A stretch of 22,148 nt of DNA, taken from a virus. This document shows, piece by piece, positions 21,798-22,148 of this stretch. The stretch's first letter is position 1, and each line of letters begins with the position of its first letter. The notes under the pieces were generated by a model. It saw only the letters and a list, made by a program, of their open reading frames with translations. It ran no database searches and was not told the origin of the DNA. The stretch spans positions 1-22,148 of IMG/VR virus record IMGVR_UViG_3300034072_002213; one strand, written 5' to 3'. A program made the translations under genes and the position numbers.

Positions 21798-22148
21798 TCA
21801 GGAAAGAACGGGAGTGCCGTTGATCTTCATCGCAGCGTCCCACAGCGCGAGACGGAGCAGCATCGAATGCCTGACCCTCCGCTTCGGCGGATCGGCAACG
21901 AAGCGCTTCACGTCGCTATTCCATGTACCGGAAGCGTCCAGCCCATAAGACCGATCAACGATGTCACTATCGACGTAGAGACGCCGACCGTCCCAGTCGT
22001 AAATGACGCCTTCAAACGTGTAGATTTTATCGGCGAGCCAATCGGTCGTCTTGATCCGGGAAAGGTTAAGCCTGCCGATCTTGATCGACAGCGCATAAAG
22101 AAAGTCGAGGCTCAGCAGCCGCTCACGGCTTTCGATGTAGATTTCCAT
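21798..22148 (-). CDS. Hypothetical protein, first visible gene of the mobilization operon
   Basis: This 116-aa reading frame begins with an ATG whose first base is the window edge, so a longer upstream start cannot be excluded. It begins MEIYIESRERLLSLDFLYAL, with TFEGVIYDWDGRRLYVDSD in the centre and a basic RVRHSMLLRLALWDAAMKI end. It looks like a small soluble alpha/beta protein. No family is recognised. It lies 81 bases upstream of the membrane-protein gene on the same strand and is probably co-transcribed with the transfer genes. Confidence 0.62.
   Translation of the reverse strand: MEIYIESRERLLSLDFLYALSIKIGRLNLSRIKTTDWLADKIYTFEGVIYDWDGRRLYVDSDIVDRSYGLDASGTWNSDVKRFVADPPKRRVRHSMLLRLALWDAAMKINGTPVLS

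Larger units (their letters stand above)
12577..22148. mobile_element. Integrative mobilizable/conjugative element (left end; right end outside window)
   Basis: From the gp13 junction to the window edge, the GC content drops visibly, gene density loosens and genes run on both strands. The segment carries a large serine recombinase at its end, a small serine resolvase, and a VirD4/TraG-type coupling protein with neighbouring membrane and accessory genes. It also has several lineage-free hypotheticals. This set fits an IME or ICE. No relaxase, VirB4 or origin of transfer is seen here, so its transfer class cannot be decided. The left boundary is placed to within about 10 bases. Confidence 0.82.

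Overview
The window looks like a chromosomal segment of a GC-rich alphaproteobacterium, most likely a sphingomonad. The left 12.6 kb is a tightly packed gene transfer agent (GTA) structural cluster, or a very close prophage relative. Genes run in the conserved GTA order, often overlap by 1-4 bases, and have very high GC (roughly 70% by eye). No host marker gene is present, so the taxonomic call rests on gene order and protein style only.

Region 1 (1-12,580, + strand) runs in order: small terminase-like protein, large terminase, an EF-hand lipoprotein, portal, a small membrane-anchored protein, prohead protease, major capsid protein, head-spike base, a tiny ORF, a glycine-rich spike or tail fibre, a 43-aa protein, head-tail connector (gp6), a small protein in the gp7 position, DUF3168 (gp8), major tail protein (gp9), gp10, tail assembly chaperone, tape measure (gp11), a TIM-barrel/DUF2460 fusion (gp12) and DUF2163 (gp13). 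Together these would build the head, spikes, neck and tail of the particle. The usual downstream genes (gp14 peptidase, gp15 megatron) are not in the window.

Region 2 (about 12,575-22,148) is an integrated element with visibly lower GC (about 45-62% by eye). It interrupts gp13 near its 3' end, just after the last conserved Cys. At the junction lies a large serine recombinase on the - strand. Its reading frame has no stop inside the element and runs on antisense through gp13 into gp12, so the integrated form encodes a chimeric C-terminus. Behind it are a small, possibly frameshifted ORF, a protein with three ~60-aa repeats that may be a DNA-binding regulator, an acidic hypothetical, a secreted hypothetical and a small serine resolvase/invertase. 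The resolvase lies beside a perfect 15-bp inverted repeat bracketing 104 bp. After it come a protein with repeated W..NG..HR.DGPA units and a - strand mobilization operon containing a VirD4/TraG-type coupling protein without its own membrane segment, preceded by a single-pass membrane protein. The far end of the element is outside the window.

The most interesting reading is that a serine-recombinase integrative mobilizable or conjugative element has inserted into an essential-looking GTA tail-hub gene. While integrated it should disable GTA production, and precise excision could restore it. This is inference; the direct observations are the truncated gp13, the lost recombinase stop and the change in composition.
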